DNA of 42,585 nt from Acidimicrobiia bacterium (GCA_016649895.1 JAENWR010000020.1:1-42585), one strand, 5' to 3'. Numbered from the stretch's first letter, positions 8,324 to 17,327 are shown. Notes: generated from the sequence alone by a model not told the origin. Translations and numbers: made by a program.

Positions 8324-9171
8324 GCGTGGAACCCACGACCGGACTTTCGCCCGAACAGGCCAGCCTCGACCATGCGGCACAGGAGCGGGGGCGGCGCGTA
8401 CAGCGGTTCCTTGAACTCCTCGTAGAGCGACTGGGCCACCGCCATCGTCGTGTCGAGACCGATCAGGTCGGCCAGGGCAAGCGGCCCCATCGGATGGGCG
8501 CACCCCTGCACCATGCCCGTGTCGATGTCTTCGGCGGTTGCGAAGCCCGACTCCATCATGCGGATCGCCGACAGCAGGTAGGGGATCAACAGGGCGTTCA
8601 CTATGAAGCCGGCCCGGTCCTGGGAACGGATCACGTGCTTTCCCAGTGCCCCGCTGGCGAAGCGCGCCGCGCGCTCGGTCGTCTCCTCGCTGGTGACCAA
8701 CGACGACACCAGCTCGACGAGCGGCAGCACCGGTACTGGGTTGAAGAAGTGCAGGCCGACCACCTGCTCGGGATGCATGGTGGCCACCCCAAGCTTCATG
8801 ATTGGGATCGATGAGGTGTTCGACGCCAGGATCGCTGTGGGGTCCTCCACCACGGCCGCGATCGAGCGGAACACCTCGGTCTTGACCGTCTCGTTCTCGG
8901 TCACGGCTTCGATGACCAGATGACGATCGGCTAGCAACCCCATGTCGGTGGAGAAGTGCAATGCCTCGAGCGTCCGTTGCTGATCGCCAGCATCAAGCTT
9001 TCCGCGCTGCACGGCGTGTTCGAGCGACGACTCTATCTTCGACCGTCCGGCCGCCACCACGCCATCTGCGGCATCGATGACGACGACATCGAGGCCGTTC
9101 CGAGCGCACACTTCGGCGATGCCTGAGCCCATCAGGCCACACCCCACAATGCCAACTTTTTCTATCTGCAT
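8311..9171 (-). CDS. 3-hydroxybutyryl-CoA (3-hydroxyacyl-CoA) dehydrogenase
   Basis: A 286-residue NAD(P)-dependent enzyme that oxidises 3-hydroxyacyl-CoA to 3-ketoacyl-CoA. The N-terminal Rossmann motif is GIVGCGLMGSGIAEV (residues 7-21). The catalytic His lies in GLHFFNPVPVLPLVE (His141), paired with Glu153, and NTSS precedes them. The C-terminal helical domain has AGFIVNALLIPYLLSAIRM and ends GRKSGRGFHAYDR, all typical of FadB2/Hbd. It is a single gene convergent with the PPOX-like gene. It could act on crotonyl-CoA-derived intermediates from the neighbouring GCDH-like enzyme. Its short upstream stretch (9172-9254) contains an AT-rich patch near 9220 that may hold its promoter. Confidence 0.93.
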   Translation of the reverse strand: MQIEKVGIVGCGLMGSGIAEVCARNGLDVVVIDAADGVVAAGRSKIESSLEHAVQRGKLDAGDQQRTLEALHFSTDMGLLADRHLVIEAVTENETVKTEVFRSIAAVVEDPTAILASNTSSIPIMKLGVATMHPEQVVGLHFFNPVPVLPLVELVSSLVTSEETTERAARFASGALGKHVIRSQDRAGFIVNALLIPYLLSAIRMMESGFATAEDIDTGMVQGCAHPMGPLALADLIGLDTTMAVAQSLYEEFKEPLYAPPPLLCRMVEAGLFGRKSGRGFHAYDR

Positions 9172-9254
9172 ACCCAGAGACTAGAGCGCGCGCTCCGACA
9201 TGGGCTGAATTCGTACATTTTATTCATTGTGAGTCGCGGGTGGATTCGCGGGCG

Positions 9255-9586
9255 TTACCGAAGGCGGTAACGGAGGTAGATGACGCCGTTGCTGAAGCGA
9301 TGCTCGCCGATCAGCCCGGCGGCCATAGCCTGTGCTGCGAGATTCGGGCCGCCGACCAACAGCTCCCTGCAGGGCGGCGGCCTTCAGGTCGACAACCGCG
9401 CTGGGGTCGAAGTGGCGTTCGAGCCGGGTCTTCACGGTCAGCGGCGCGGCCAGAGTCGCGGAGTAGACGACCTTGTCCGCCGCCTGCCGTGCCGTGGCAT
9501 AGGCGGCCCTGAGCTCTGACTGCGCGGCCAGGGTGGGTCGGTCTCCCACAAAGCCAGCGTCTCGAGGCGTAGATCAGCTTCGCCAT
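9255..9586 (-). pseudogene. Remnant of a RibD C-terminal/dihydrofolate-reductase-like protein
   Basis: Pieces of one actinobacterial DHFR-like (RibD_C) protein are split over reading frames. The start MAKLIYA (9586 downward) is the normal N-terminus, but it jumps directly to LETLALW in another frame, so much of the N-terminal half is deleted. A second frame gives TLAAQSELRAAYATARQAAD, then KVVYSATLAAPLTVKTRLER. After DLKAAALQ the frame changes again to LLVGGPNLAAQAMAAGLIGE, joined directly to HRFSNGVIYLRYRLR and stop, so a second internal block of roughly 35 residues is also missing. At least two frameshifts and two deletions make function impossible. Confidence 0.85.
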
Positions 9587-9796
9587 GACCGCTCCTTCAT
9601 CTCCGGCCGCCGCGGCTCACATGTCGTAGTTCTGTCCGGCCGGCCTCGCTGACCTCGGCGGTCGCGCGGAAACTGGGTCTGACCTGCTGATTAGGTGTCC
9701 GCCAGTGACCGCCACGAACCTGGGTGGTCCGTCCTCTGACGGCCCAGAGAGGGTCCGGGTCGACCAGCGGCGCCACACGCCGACTACTCGAGCTCG

Positions 9797-11178
9797 GGAT
9801 CGTCTCGCGGGGCGTAAGCGGTGGATCTCGGCAAGAAGACGTGGGACGTCCTGGCGGGCGTGTGCGATGAACGTGGCATTCTCGTCCCAGAGGCCGTCGC
9901 TCACGTCCACGTGACGCGGCTGCTGGACGAGAGCGGCGGCGATGATCTCGTGGTCGGGCAGGACCACAGACGAGATTAGCTCGTTGTACCGGGTGGCGAG
10001 GCGGACGGAGCCGTCCGGGTCTTCCCATACCCAGGTGGCGAACCGGGAGGTGAGGGCCTCCTGCTTGCCACGGGCGGCGAGGGTTTCGGCGTCGTTGCGA
10101 ACACGTTGGCCGTTCTCGGCGTGGTCGGTGACGGTGTGAAGACGCTGGTTCAGCGACGCGTCAAGGACGCGTGATGGCGTCGGCGCGTGCCGTGCCCAAC
10201 TCGGATGTGAGGGCGACGCTGCGTCGTGACCCGTCTCGGAGCCGCGCCGACCACTGGCCGAGTTGGTGGAGGTGTTCGATGTCCACGGTGGCGTCGAGGA
10301 CCTCACGGCAGAACGTCTCGACATCATGCGCTGGGATCCACGGCGAGCCGAGGCGGGCGGTGATCTCGTGCGGATCGAGTTGTCAGGGCGGCACTCGTTG
10401 CAGTGCCTCTGCGTTGACCCGGAACCGGTCGCTGTTGCTCGCTGACCGGCAGGCGTCGAGCTTCTGTCGCACGTTGCCCGACAGGTACTCCGCAGCTGGG
10501 ACGAGGCGGTCGGTGCCGGGTTCGTCGTAGACCAACTGGCCGAGCCGGACGCGGGCTGTGTCCTAGTCGATGCCGAGGAGGGCAGCGACTCGGTCGAGGG
10601 TGACGGCCCCGGATTCGTCAAGGCAGACGGAGACGGCTTCGTCGGGCACCTCGACGCCGCGACGTTCGTGGGGAGCGTCGATGATCCGGTCGTGGAAGAT
10701 CGCCGGAGTCGGGCTTCCTGCGTGTCCTCGTCGAACACCTCAAGGGCGGCGATAAGGGTCCAGTCCGGGTCCTCCCGAAAGCCACCCATCCGGGGTCGGA
10801 CCCGTCGGTGGATCTCGGCACCGGTATCGGGGTCACGGCGGCCGGTTCGCGCCTGGGTCGATCGGTTGATTGGGCCGTAGACCCGCACGTAGCTCCGGTA
10901 CCGCTCCCCCAGCGTCGTCTGCGCTGCGCCCAACTCGTCCTCGGACCCGCCGTCGAGCTGCACGGCGAGCACGGTCCGGGCCGCGTCGCGGAGCTCGATG
11001 AGGCGAGCCAGCTCCGGGCGGTCCTTGGCGAAGCGGGGTTCATACGCCGTCGACGATCCGAGCAACACGGCCCTTGCCGTCGACCACGAAGCTGCCGTCC
11101 TGGGCGTGGGCCAGCTCGATCCGAGCGTTCGCCGACGTCTTGGCGATTCAGGTCGCCACCCAGCTCGCCGAGCAGCAC
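9797..11178 (-). pseudogene. Decayed fragment of a very large plasmid/phage-type DNA methylase-helicase protein
   Basis: Translating all minus frames together recovers one continuous protein: ELAHAQDGSFVVDGKGRVARIVDGV, frameshift near 11043, then YEPRFAKDRPELARLIELRD, YRSYVRVYGPINR, RTGRRDPDTG and VRPRMGGFREDPDW. After a frame change near 10715 come FHDRIIDAP, an in-frame TAG at 10563-10565, then QLVYDEPGTDRLVPAAEYLSGN, a TGA at 10383-10385, and LDPHEITARLGSPWIPAHDVE. A frameshift near 10168 leads to LDASLNQRLHTV and RFATWVWEDPDGSVRLATRYNE. This order matches a middle region of the large (over 1,500 residues) methylase/SNF2-like helicases of actinobacterial plasmids and phages, as I recall the family. 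The last part (FIAHARQDVPRLLAEIHRLR) may come from another gene. A 538-codon open frame across it is not a real gene. I see nothing recognisable in 9617-9796 or 11179-11362. Confidence 0.8.
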
Positions 11179-11362
11179 GGTGTTCTAGACGGTACTGCCC
11201 CGGATCGGGGCGCAAGCCCGGCGACTGCATCACCGTCGGCGACCGTCGCAGGACCGGTCACCTCAGTCGCGATCATGAGCCGATGATCGTTCAGCTCAGG
11301 CCTCAGCAGTCAACGGTGCTGCTGGCGTCCGTGGCCCCCGCTCTCGATACAGCTCGGCCGGA

Positions 11363-12163
11363 TCACCGAGCGGTTCTGCTCGACGGAGTCCACGTGGACC
11401 TTGGCCGGCGCCGCTCGGCGAAGGCGGCGATGCCCTCGGGGCTGTCCGGGTTGTCGGCAAGGTGCCGACGCCATCGTTCGGTGGTCAGGTCGGCCACTCG
11501 ACCGTGGGTGGCGATGTCGTCGACCATCTGCTTGCTGGCCATCTGGGTGAGGAGCGACCGCTCCTCGGTCATGAGGTGCACGAGGGTGTCGACACGGGAC
11601 TCGGCCTGCCCGGCAGCGACCACCTCGTCGACGAGTCCGATGCGGAGGGCGCGTTCGGCATTGATGAGCTCAGCTGTGAAGAGAAGGTGCTTGGCGGCCG
11701 CCGGGCCGACGAGTCGGTGGAGACGCTCGATGGCGCTGGCGGGATAGACGATTCCGAGCCGAGCAGGTGTGACACCGAGAAGCGCGGTCTCATCCGCGAT
11801 CCGTAGGTCGCAGGCGCTCGCGATCTGGACGCCGCCGCCGACGCAGGCCCCCACGGTCAGCGCGACGGTCGGCTTCGGGAACGCGGCCAGCTGCGCCTCG
11901 GCCTCGGCGTTGATGGCGCCGTAACCCGGCGTGGCCCCAAGTCCTCCGACGTCGGCACCCGCGCAGAAGTGGTCTCCGACCCCGCGGACCACGAGTGCTC
12001 GAACGGTGTCATCGTCGGCCAGCTCACGGCAGGCCTCGGCGATCGACGCCCACATGTCTGCGGTGACCGCGTTGCGCTTCTGGGGTCGGTTGAGCCAGAG
12101 GGTGGCGACCGGGCCGGAGGTCGTGACGACGACATCAGGATCGGTTCGACCGGGCCGGGTCAC
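11363..12163 (-). CDS. Enoyl-CoA hydratase/isomerase family protein
   Basis: A 266-residue crotonase-fold protein. The oxyanion-hole elements are HFCAGADVGGLG and the glycine-rich VGACVGGGVQIASACDLRIAD. At the site where classical hydratases have the first catalytic Glu (consensus P-E-x-x-L-G) this protein reads TPARLGIVYPASAIERL, so that acid is absent. This pattern is common in crotonases annotated only to superfamily level, so hydratase activity should not be assumed. It overlaps the CoA-transferase by 4 bp and is the last gene of an operon with the solute-binding protein. The C-terminal tail after FAERRRPRSTW borders the decayed region and could have been altered by it. Confidence 0.9.
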   Translation of the reverse strand: MTRPGRTDPDVVVTTSGPVATLWLNRPQKRNAVTADMWASIAEACRELADDDTVRALVVRGVGDHFCAGADVGGLGATPGYGAINAEAEAQLAAFPKPTVALTVGACVGGGVQIASACDLRIADETALLGVTPARLGIVYPASAIERLHRLVGPAAAKHLLFTAELINAERALRIGLVDEVVAAGQAESRVDTLVHLMTEERSLLTQMASKQMVDDIATHGRVADLTTERWRRHLADNPDSPEGIAAFAERRRPRSTWTPSSRTAR

Positions 12164-13362
12164 CGCGGGCCCCAGCCGTCGACGAGTTCGTCGGAGTGTT
12201 CGCCCAGTCGCGGCGGTCGGGCCACCGGTCCGGTGGGGGTGTCGGTCATCTTGATCGCCTGGCCAGCGAGGGTCACCGGTCGACTGCCGTCCGGTTGGTC
12301 GAACTCGACCAGCATCGAACGGGCTGCCACGTGTGGGTCGTCATAGATGGCGCGGACGTCGTTGACGGGCCCGACCGGGACGACCCCCGCGAGGAGGTCC
12401 ACCACCTCTGCCGTCGTGCGCCGGGAGAGCTCGGCGCCGAGCTCGTCGTCCAGGTCCGGACGATTGAGCAGCCGGTCGCGGGGCGTTGCGAAGCGTTCGT
12501 CGTCGATGAGATCGGCTCGATCCAGGCGCTGGCAGAGCTCGGCGAAGTTGGTGCTGCCGGGTGCTCCGATGGCGCAGGTCCCGTCGGCGGTGGCGTAGAG
12601 GTCAAACGGCGCGATTCCGGGGTGCCCGTTGCCGGTCGGCCGGCCGACGCGTCCGGAGTAGGAGTAGGAGTACATGGCGCCTTCGCAGAGACTGATCATC
12701 GCGTCGTACATCGCGACGTCGACGAATTGGCCTTCGCCGCTGTGCGACGCGTGGTGGATCGCGGCCAGGAGCCCGACAGCTCCGAGGGCCCCCGAGAAGA
12801 TGTCGCCGACGCTGGGACCGCACTTCATGACGGTGCCGTCAGTGGAGCCGGTCAGGCTGACCAGGCCGCCCATCGCCTGGGCGACGATGTCGTAGGCGGG
12901 CCAGTTGCTGTAAGGGCTCTGTCCGGTTCGAGGATCGCCGAAGCCTCGGATCGCGACGTAGACGAGCCGGGGGTTGAGGTCGTGCAGGACGTCGTAGCCG
13001 ACGCCGAGGCGGTCCATCACCCCCGAGCGGCTGTTCTCGGCCACAACGTCGGCCTGCGTCGCGAGGTCGAAAAACCGTTGCCGGTCGTCGTCGTCCTTCA
13101 GGTCGATGACGATGGATCGCTTGCCTCGGTTGATGCTGGCGAAGTAGCCGCCGTAGGCCCGTTCGGTGTCCTCTTCTGTGAAGGGGCCGGCGAATCGGGT
13201 CATGTCGCCCGATGGGGGTTCCACCTTCACCACGTCGGCCCCGAGGTCGGCCAGCAGCATCGTGCAGTAGGGCCCGGCGAGGGCTTGGGTGAGGTCGAGG
13301 ACCCGGAGCCCGCTGAGCGGACCACGGGTTCGATCTCGGGAAGGCGAGCGTTCGCGAGCCAT
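12160..13362 (-). CDS. Family III (CaiB/BaiF) CoA-transferase
   Basis: A 400-residue CoA-transferase of the formyl-CoA/carnitine CoA-transferase family, which moves CoA from an acyl-CoA donor to a carboxylic acid. Evidence includes GLRVLDLTQALAGPYCTMLLADLGADVVKVEPP near the N-terminus, INRGKRSIVIDLKD, and YDIVAQAMGGLVSLTG with the catalytic Asp near residue 158. Full length for the family. It lies 3 bp after the solute-binding protein and overlaps the enoyl-CoA hydratase by ATGA. A plausible role is activating an imported carboxylic acid, with the crotonase acting next; that is inferred from context only. Confidence 0.94.
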   Translation of the reverse strand: MARERSPSRDRTRGPLSGLRVLDLTQALAGPYCTMLLADLGADVVKVEPPSGDMTRFAGPFTEEDTERAYGGYFASINRGKRSIVIDLKDDDDRQRFFDLATQADVVAENSRSGVMDRLGVGYDVLHDLNPRLVYVAIRGFGDPRTGQSPYSNWPAYDIVAQAMGGLVSLTGSTDGTVMKCGPSVGDIFSGALGAVGLLAAIHHASHSGEGQFVDVAMYDAMISLCEGAMYSYSYSGRVGRPTGNGHPGIAPFDLYATADGTCAIGAPGSTNFAELCQRLDRADLIDDERFATPRDRLLNRPDLDDELGAELSRRTTAEVVDLLAGVVPVGPVNDVRAIYDDPHVAARSMLVEFDQPDGSRPVTLAGQAIKMTDTPTGPVARPPRLGEHSDELVDGWGPR

Positions 13363-13365
13363 CGA

Positions 13366-15108
13366 CTACTCGCCCACGTACGCCTGGTGGAACCGCGCCA
13401 CGGCGTAGGAGGTGCCGTCCCCCGTAATCCCACCGGGCAGCGTCCACTCGAAGATCCCTCCGACGGCGGCGGCGTGGGCGACGGTGGCAGGCGAGGTCAC
13501 GTTCCACACCAGTGGTGCCTGCTCTCCCGTGATCCGGGTGATCTCCTCGACGGCTGCATAGCGGGTCTCGGGGTCGGCCGAGGTGCGGAGCTGCTCGAGC
13601 GCCGCGTCGATGTCGGGATGGGTGAAGTTCGTGTAGTTGCCGGTGGTCGACGCGACCGGGCCGTAGAACGACTGCAGGACGGTGAGCGGGTCGCCCTCGC
13701 CACCGGCGCGGAAGCACGCTGCGGTGTAGTCGCCGCTGAACGGCGGATCCGAATCGGCAGTTCCCACCACGTTCTGGATCATCGTCGCCTGGTCGAGCTG
13801 CTCGAGCTCGAGCTCGATGCCGACCTCCCCATAGAGCTGCTGGATGAGCTGAGCGGCCTCCATCAGCGCCGGATCCGGCTGGCACTGGTATGGCACGGTC
13901 ACCGGGTCGCCCGGTGCCCGACCATCCGAGCGGTTCGGGTCCTCGACGTACTCCTGCACGAGACGGCGCGCCTCGTCGACATCGCGGGCGCCGGACCCGA
14001 TGTAGGCCGGCAGCACATCAGCGGAGTACCAGGGGCTGTCGGGGCTGAAGAACCCCATCGATGGGGGGACGAGGCCGCCGCGGACCTGCGCCGCTGCGTC
14101 TTGATCGTTGGCGTAGGACAGAGCGAGTCGAATGCGGACATCGTCGAGCGGCGGCCGCAGCGTGTTGAGGACCGTCACGGATCCCGTGTTGCCGACGGAG
14201 ACGTTGCCTTCGTACCCACCGTCCTCGACCATGTCGAGGAGACGACGCACGCTCGATGCGCGCAGCGTATGCACAACATCGACGTCCCCGGCCGCCAGGC
14301 TGTTCACCCGCGACTCCTCGTCGGGAATCGGACGGAACTCGATGCGGTCCAGGTACGGCAAGGCCTTGCCATCTGCACCGTCCATCCAGTAGCCGTCATT
14401 GCGGACCACCACGAGCCGGTCATCGTGGGTCCACGACTCGAATCGGAACGGGCCCGTGCCCACCGGCCGACTCCCGAACCCCTCAGGGTCTGCCTCGTAG
14501 GCCACTCGTGACACGGGCCACCCGATGTCGGACCACAAGAGATCGGGGAACGCGGCGTTCGACTCATCGAGGACGTACTCCACGGTGAGGTCGTCCACGA
14601 CCTCCATCCCGACGAGCCCGAACCGCACCAGCTCCCCGCGGTTGGCACGACCCTCCGCGAAGTGGAGCGTGTCGAAGTTCCACTTCAGCGACGCCGCGTC
14701 GAGCGGCGTCCCGTCGTGGAACACCACACCGGGACGGAGGCGCAACGTCCATCGCGTGAGGTCGTCGTTGGGCTCGAGCGACTCCGCAAGATACGGCTGA
14801 AAGTTCCCCGCGTCGTCGCGTCCGACGAGCGGATCGAAGATCGTCAAGGCAACCGTCCGCCCCGACGGACCGGACGGACCCGCACTTCCGGGCTCGAAGG
14901 CGTTCGACTCGGCCTCCAACCCGACGACGAGTGTTCCTCCGCGCGTGAGCTCGCCCGCAGCATCGGCCTCCCCGCTGCCGTGCTGGCCGGCGACGGAAGA
15001 CGTGTCGCTCACCGCTTCGTCGTCATCGCCACCACATCCCGTCAGCACCACCCCGGCCGTGACAGCGATCGCCGCGGTGCGCCACAGTTGGCCTCTTGCT
15101 CGTCCCAT
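13366..15108 (-). CDS. Lipoprotein solute-binding protein of an oligopeptide-type ABC importer (SBP family 5)
   Basis: A 580-residue extracytoplasmic family 5 binding protein (DppA/OppA/nickel type). The start MGRARGQLWR has GGGAGGGG six bases upstream. A signal peptide follows and ends in the lipobox L22-T-G-C25, so Cys25 should be lipidated. Mature-protein signatures are LTRGGTLVVGLEAE, the domain-I block YLAESLEPNDDLTRWTLRLRPGVVFHDGTPLDA and RPVGTGPFRFESW. No permease gene is in the window; two matching ATPase genes lie 26 kb away at the right end. It is first in an operon with a CoA-transferase and a crotonase, so the ligand may be a carboxylic acid. Two palindromes upstream suggest TetR control. 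Confidence 0.93.
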   Translation of the reverse strand: MGRARGQLWRTAAIAVTAGVVLTGCGGDDDEAVSDTSSVAGQHGSGEADAAGELTRGGTLVVGLEAESNAFEPGSAGPSGPSGRTVALTIFDPLVGRDDAGNFQPYLAESLEPNDDLTRWTLRLRPGVVFHDGTPLDAASLKWNFDTLHFAEGRANRGELVRFGLVGMEVVDDLTVEYVLDESNAAFPDLLWSDIGWPVSRVAYEADPEGFGSRPVGTGPFRFESWTHDDRLVVVRNDGYWMDGADGKALPYLDRIEFRPIPDEESRVNSLAAGDVDVVHTLRASSVRRLLDMVEDGGYEGNVSVGNTGSVTVLNTLRPPLDDVRIRLALSYANDQDAAAQVRGGLVPPSMGFFSPDSPWYSADVLPAYIGSGARDVDEARRLVQEYVEDPNRSDGRAPGDPVTVPYQCQPDPALMEAAQLIQQLYGEVGIELELEQLDQATMIQNVVGTADSDPPFSGDYTAACFRAGGEGDPLTVLQSFYGPVASTTGNYTNFTHPDIDAALEQLRTSADPETRYAAVEEITRITGEQAPLVWNVTSPATVAHAAAVGGIFEWTLPGGITGDGTSYAVARFHQAYVGE

Positions 15109-15135
15109 CTCTACCCCTCCCATCGATCGAACCTT

Positions 15136-15181
15136 ACGCGAACATCGTTCGCTTAGCACTAAAATGCGAACACAGTTCGTA
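15136..15181. promoter_or_regulatory. Two matching palindromic operators between the solute-binding protein and TetR genes
   Basis: Site 1 is GCGAAC-ATC-GTTCGC at 15138-15152, a perfect 6-bp inverted repeat with a 3-bp spacer. Site 2 is GCGAAC-ACA-GTTCGT at 15166-15180, the same motif with one mismatch. Their centres are 28 bp apart, near whole helical turns. They sit in the only gap between divergent genes, so the adjacent TetR protein is the likely binder. Confidence 0.85.
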
Positions 15182-15202
15182 TACGTCAAGAGGTATTCCT
15201 GA

Positions 15203-15937
15203 GTGAGCGACAACGCTGACGACGACCCGGCCCCCGCCCCCGGCTCGGCCAGATGGTGGTTGGCGCGCGAGACCGACGCGCGCCCGAGCCGTCAACGAGC
15301 CGACGGCATCACGCTGCGCCGGATCCTCGATGCCGCCCTCCTCGTGCTCCAAGAGGAGGGCGCTGACGCGCTCACGATGCGACGCGTCGCCGAACGATTG
15401 GACACCGGCGCGGCGTCCCTCTACCGCCACATCGCCAGCCGGGACGAGCTCGTCGTCCTGCTCGTCGACGATGTGATCGGCCTTCCCAAGTCGAACCCGA
15501 TCCAAGCCACGGACTGGCGCCAGCGACTCATTCGGACCGCTCGGAACCTCCGTGGCCACCTGCTCCAACACCGAGCCGTCGTGCCCCTCATCACCGCCGC
15601 CCAGATGATCGGGCCGAGCTCGATGCGCGGGCGCGAAGCGGTCCTCCGCTACCTGCTCGCTGACGGCTTCGACCCCGAGACAGCGATACGCATCCACATG
15701 ACCGTCACCCACTTCACGGTCGCGACGGTCCAGCTGGAATCCCGACTCGGTGCTCGCACCGCAAGCGAGCGCTCGCAGCTTCGAGCCCTGTTTGCCGCTC
15801 AGGGCGAACACGGGTTGTCCCTCGTCTCCGACCACGCCGAGCTGTTCGCCGCACACGAAAGTGACACCGAGTTCGAGTTCGGACTCGCCGCCCTCATCCA
15901 CGGGTTCGAACACCTCCGCGATCCGCCCAACGCCTAG
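15203..15937 (+). CDS. TetR/AcrR-family transcriptional regulator
   Basis: A 244-residue regulator. The helix-turn-helix is at about residues 38-83: GITLRRILDAALLVLQEEG, LTMRRVAERLDTGAASLYRHIASRDELVVLL. The C-terminal ligand-binding domain is not specific enough to name an effector. It starts with GTG, with AGAGG about 9 nt upstream. It is divergent from the solute-binding protein/CoA-transferase/crotonase operon, with two matching palindromes between them, so it probably represses that operon and itself until a pathway intermediate binds. That regulatory link is inference from position and motif. Confidence 0.9.
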   Translation: MSDNADDDPAPAPGSARWWLARETDARPSRQRADGITLRRILDAALLVLQEEGADALTMRRVAERLDTGAASLYRHIASRDELVVLLVDDVIGLPKSNPIQATDWRQRLIRTARNLRGHLLQHRAVVPLITAAQMIGPSSMRGREAVLRYLLADGFDPETAIRIHMTVTHFTVATVQLESRLGARTASERSQLRALFAAQGEHGLSLVSDHAELFAAHESDTEFEFGLAALIHGFEHLRDPPNA

Positions 15938-16027
15938 CGGCGGCGCCCAGCGCCAGAGTCGGACGTCAACCGCTGTCCCTACGACGCCGAGGGTGGTCGA
16001 TGCAGCGGGCCGACTCGGCGACAAGGG

Positions 16028-16071
16028 TATTGACATGTCGAGCTGACAACAGTTGACTCGGCGGGGTGACC
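16028..16071 (+). promoter_or_regulatory. Promoter/operator block A, shared with 21298-21341
   Basis: A 44-bp block that matches 21298-21341 at 37 of 44 positions. It includes a consensus -35 hexamer TTGACA (16030-16035), a 17-bp spacer containing AGCTGACA, and TTGACT (16053-16058) where a -10 would fall, then GCGGGGTGACC. The predicted transcription start lies about 9 bases before the ATG at 16074, so the message may be almost leaderless. Confidence 0.75.
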
Positions 16072-16073
16072 AC

Positions 16074-17327
16074 ATGGACATCGGCGTGAGCCTCAGTCGT
16101 CATCCCCACCTGGCCGCCAGTCCGTGGCCGGCCGAGGACGGCGGACCCCGCCGCCAGCAGCGCCCACACAGCATCGTCGGCCCGCAGGCGGCACGAGCCG
16201 AGCTGGCGGCGAGCCGCCTGGCACCGCTCTCGATCATGGCGCTGCTCACCAGCGACGAGCGGGTTCTCGTCCTCCGCAAGGGGGTCGGTCCCGACGAGCC
16301 GAGCTGGGTCGAGGAGATCGACCCCGACTCGCTGGAGGAGCGGCAGCGCTCGATCGACCTCGCGGTCGGACCCTTCTGGCCCGGCGGCATGGCGGTGCTG
16401 GCGGACGGGGCGATCGTCGTGGTCCAGGGCCGCTGGGCCCACCGCCTCCGACCAGACCTCACCGTCGAGCGGTCTCGCGAGCTGCCGGTCGACGCGCCCT
16501 ACAACTCGTTCGTCGTCCTCGACGACGGTTTGCTCGCCACCAAGGACCTCCAGCGGCCCGACGGCCCACCGTCGACGCTGTCGATCCTCGACCCGCTCAC
16601 CCTCGACGACCGGGTCGAGCCGTACGCGCTATCCGAGCCGTGCGTTGCCCGACTGGCGGCCGACGGCAACGAGATCGTGGTCGTCGGGACGACCGGGCTG
16701 CACCGGATCCACTGGGATCCGACGTCAGGCCAGCTCGGCCCGGCCGCTCCGTCGTTCACCTACCTCGACGATGCCGAGCGGTCGTTCGGCTGGGATCCCC
16801 TCGTCGACGCCGGAGCGATCTGGTGGATGGACGGAGGCGACCACACCTTCGCCGCGGGGATGACGATGCTCGGCAACGGCGTCGCGTCGGGCGCCAACCG
16901 TCTGTGGAAGCTCCCGCTCGATGGAGCTCCTCCCGCGTGGGTCGAGATCAGCGGACAGCCCGGAGGTGCGGTCACCAACCCGCCGATCGTCGATCCCGAA
17001 CGTGGCCTCGTGATCGCCTACGACTCGGCGAACGGGGTCGCCGCCGCGTTCGACATCGCGGATCTGACCATGCGGTGGCGGATCGAGCTGGCGACGGCCC
17101 AACACCTGGTGCTCTACGCCGACACCGGCGAATTGGTGGCCGACGACCACGACCCAGAGCTGGGCGACTCACTCGTGGTGATCGACGTGGCGACGGGCAC
17201 GGTCCGTGCTCGAGTGGTGGTGGACAGTCCTGCGCAGTCCGTGGTGTTCGGGGCACCCGGGACGCGCCGCGACTTCTACTTCGTCTCCCTGTCGACCATC
17301 GCCCGCGTGACGTTCCACGACACCTGA
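16074..17327 (+). CDS. Unrecognised protein with beta-propeller-like repeats
   Basis: A 417-residue protein I cannot assign to a named family. It has no clear signal peptide or membrane helix. Repeated strand-rich segments of the type ...GGMAVLADGAIVVVQGRW..., YNSFVVLDDGLLATKDL, ARLAADGNEIVVVGTTGLHRI, GLVIAYDSANGVAAAFDI and LVVIDVATGTVRARVVV resemble blades of a beta-propeller. The start is set at ATG 16074; an in-frame TTG at 16053 would fall inside the proposed -10 element. It follows a TetR gene on the same strand but has its own promoter block, nearly identical to the one before the haloalkane dehalogenase, so the two genes are probably co-regulated. Confidence 0.75.
   Translation: MDIGVSLSRHPHLAASPWPAEDGGPRRQQRPHSIVGPQAARAELAASRLAPLSIMALLTSDERVLVLRKGVGPDEPSWVEEIDPDSLEERQRSIDLAVGPFWPGGMAVLADGAIVVVQGRWAHRLRPDLTVERSRELPVDAPYNSFVVLDDGLLATKDLQRPDGPPSTLSILDPLTLDDRVEPYALSEPCVARLAADGNEIVVVGTTGLHRIHWDPTSGQLGPAAPSFTYLDDAERSFGWDPLVDAGAIWWMDGGDHTFAAGMTMLGNGVASGANRLWKLPLDGAPPAWVEISGQPGGAVTNPPIVDPERGLVIAYDSANGVAAAFDIADLTMRWRIELATAQHLVLYADTGELVADDHDPELGDSLVVIDVATGTVRARVVVDSPAQSVVFGAPGTRRDFYFVSLSTIARVTFHDT

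Noticed and set aside
9617..11233. 538-codon minus-strand open frame
   Set aside because: It reads through frameshifts of a helicase-like fragment. Its middle is a low-complexity out-of-frame translation, while the true frame has stops at 10563 and 10383.
12196..14511. 771-codon plus-strand open frame opposite the CoA-transferase and solute-binding protein
   Set aside because: It is the GC-rich antisense shadow of two well supported genes. Its translation has no recognisable domains, and it crosses their boundary.
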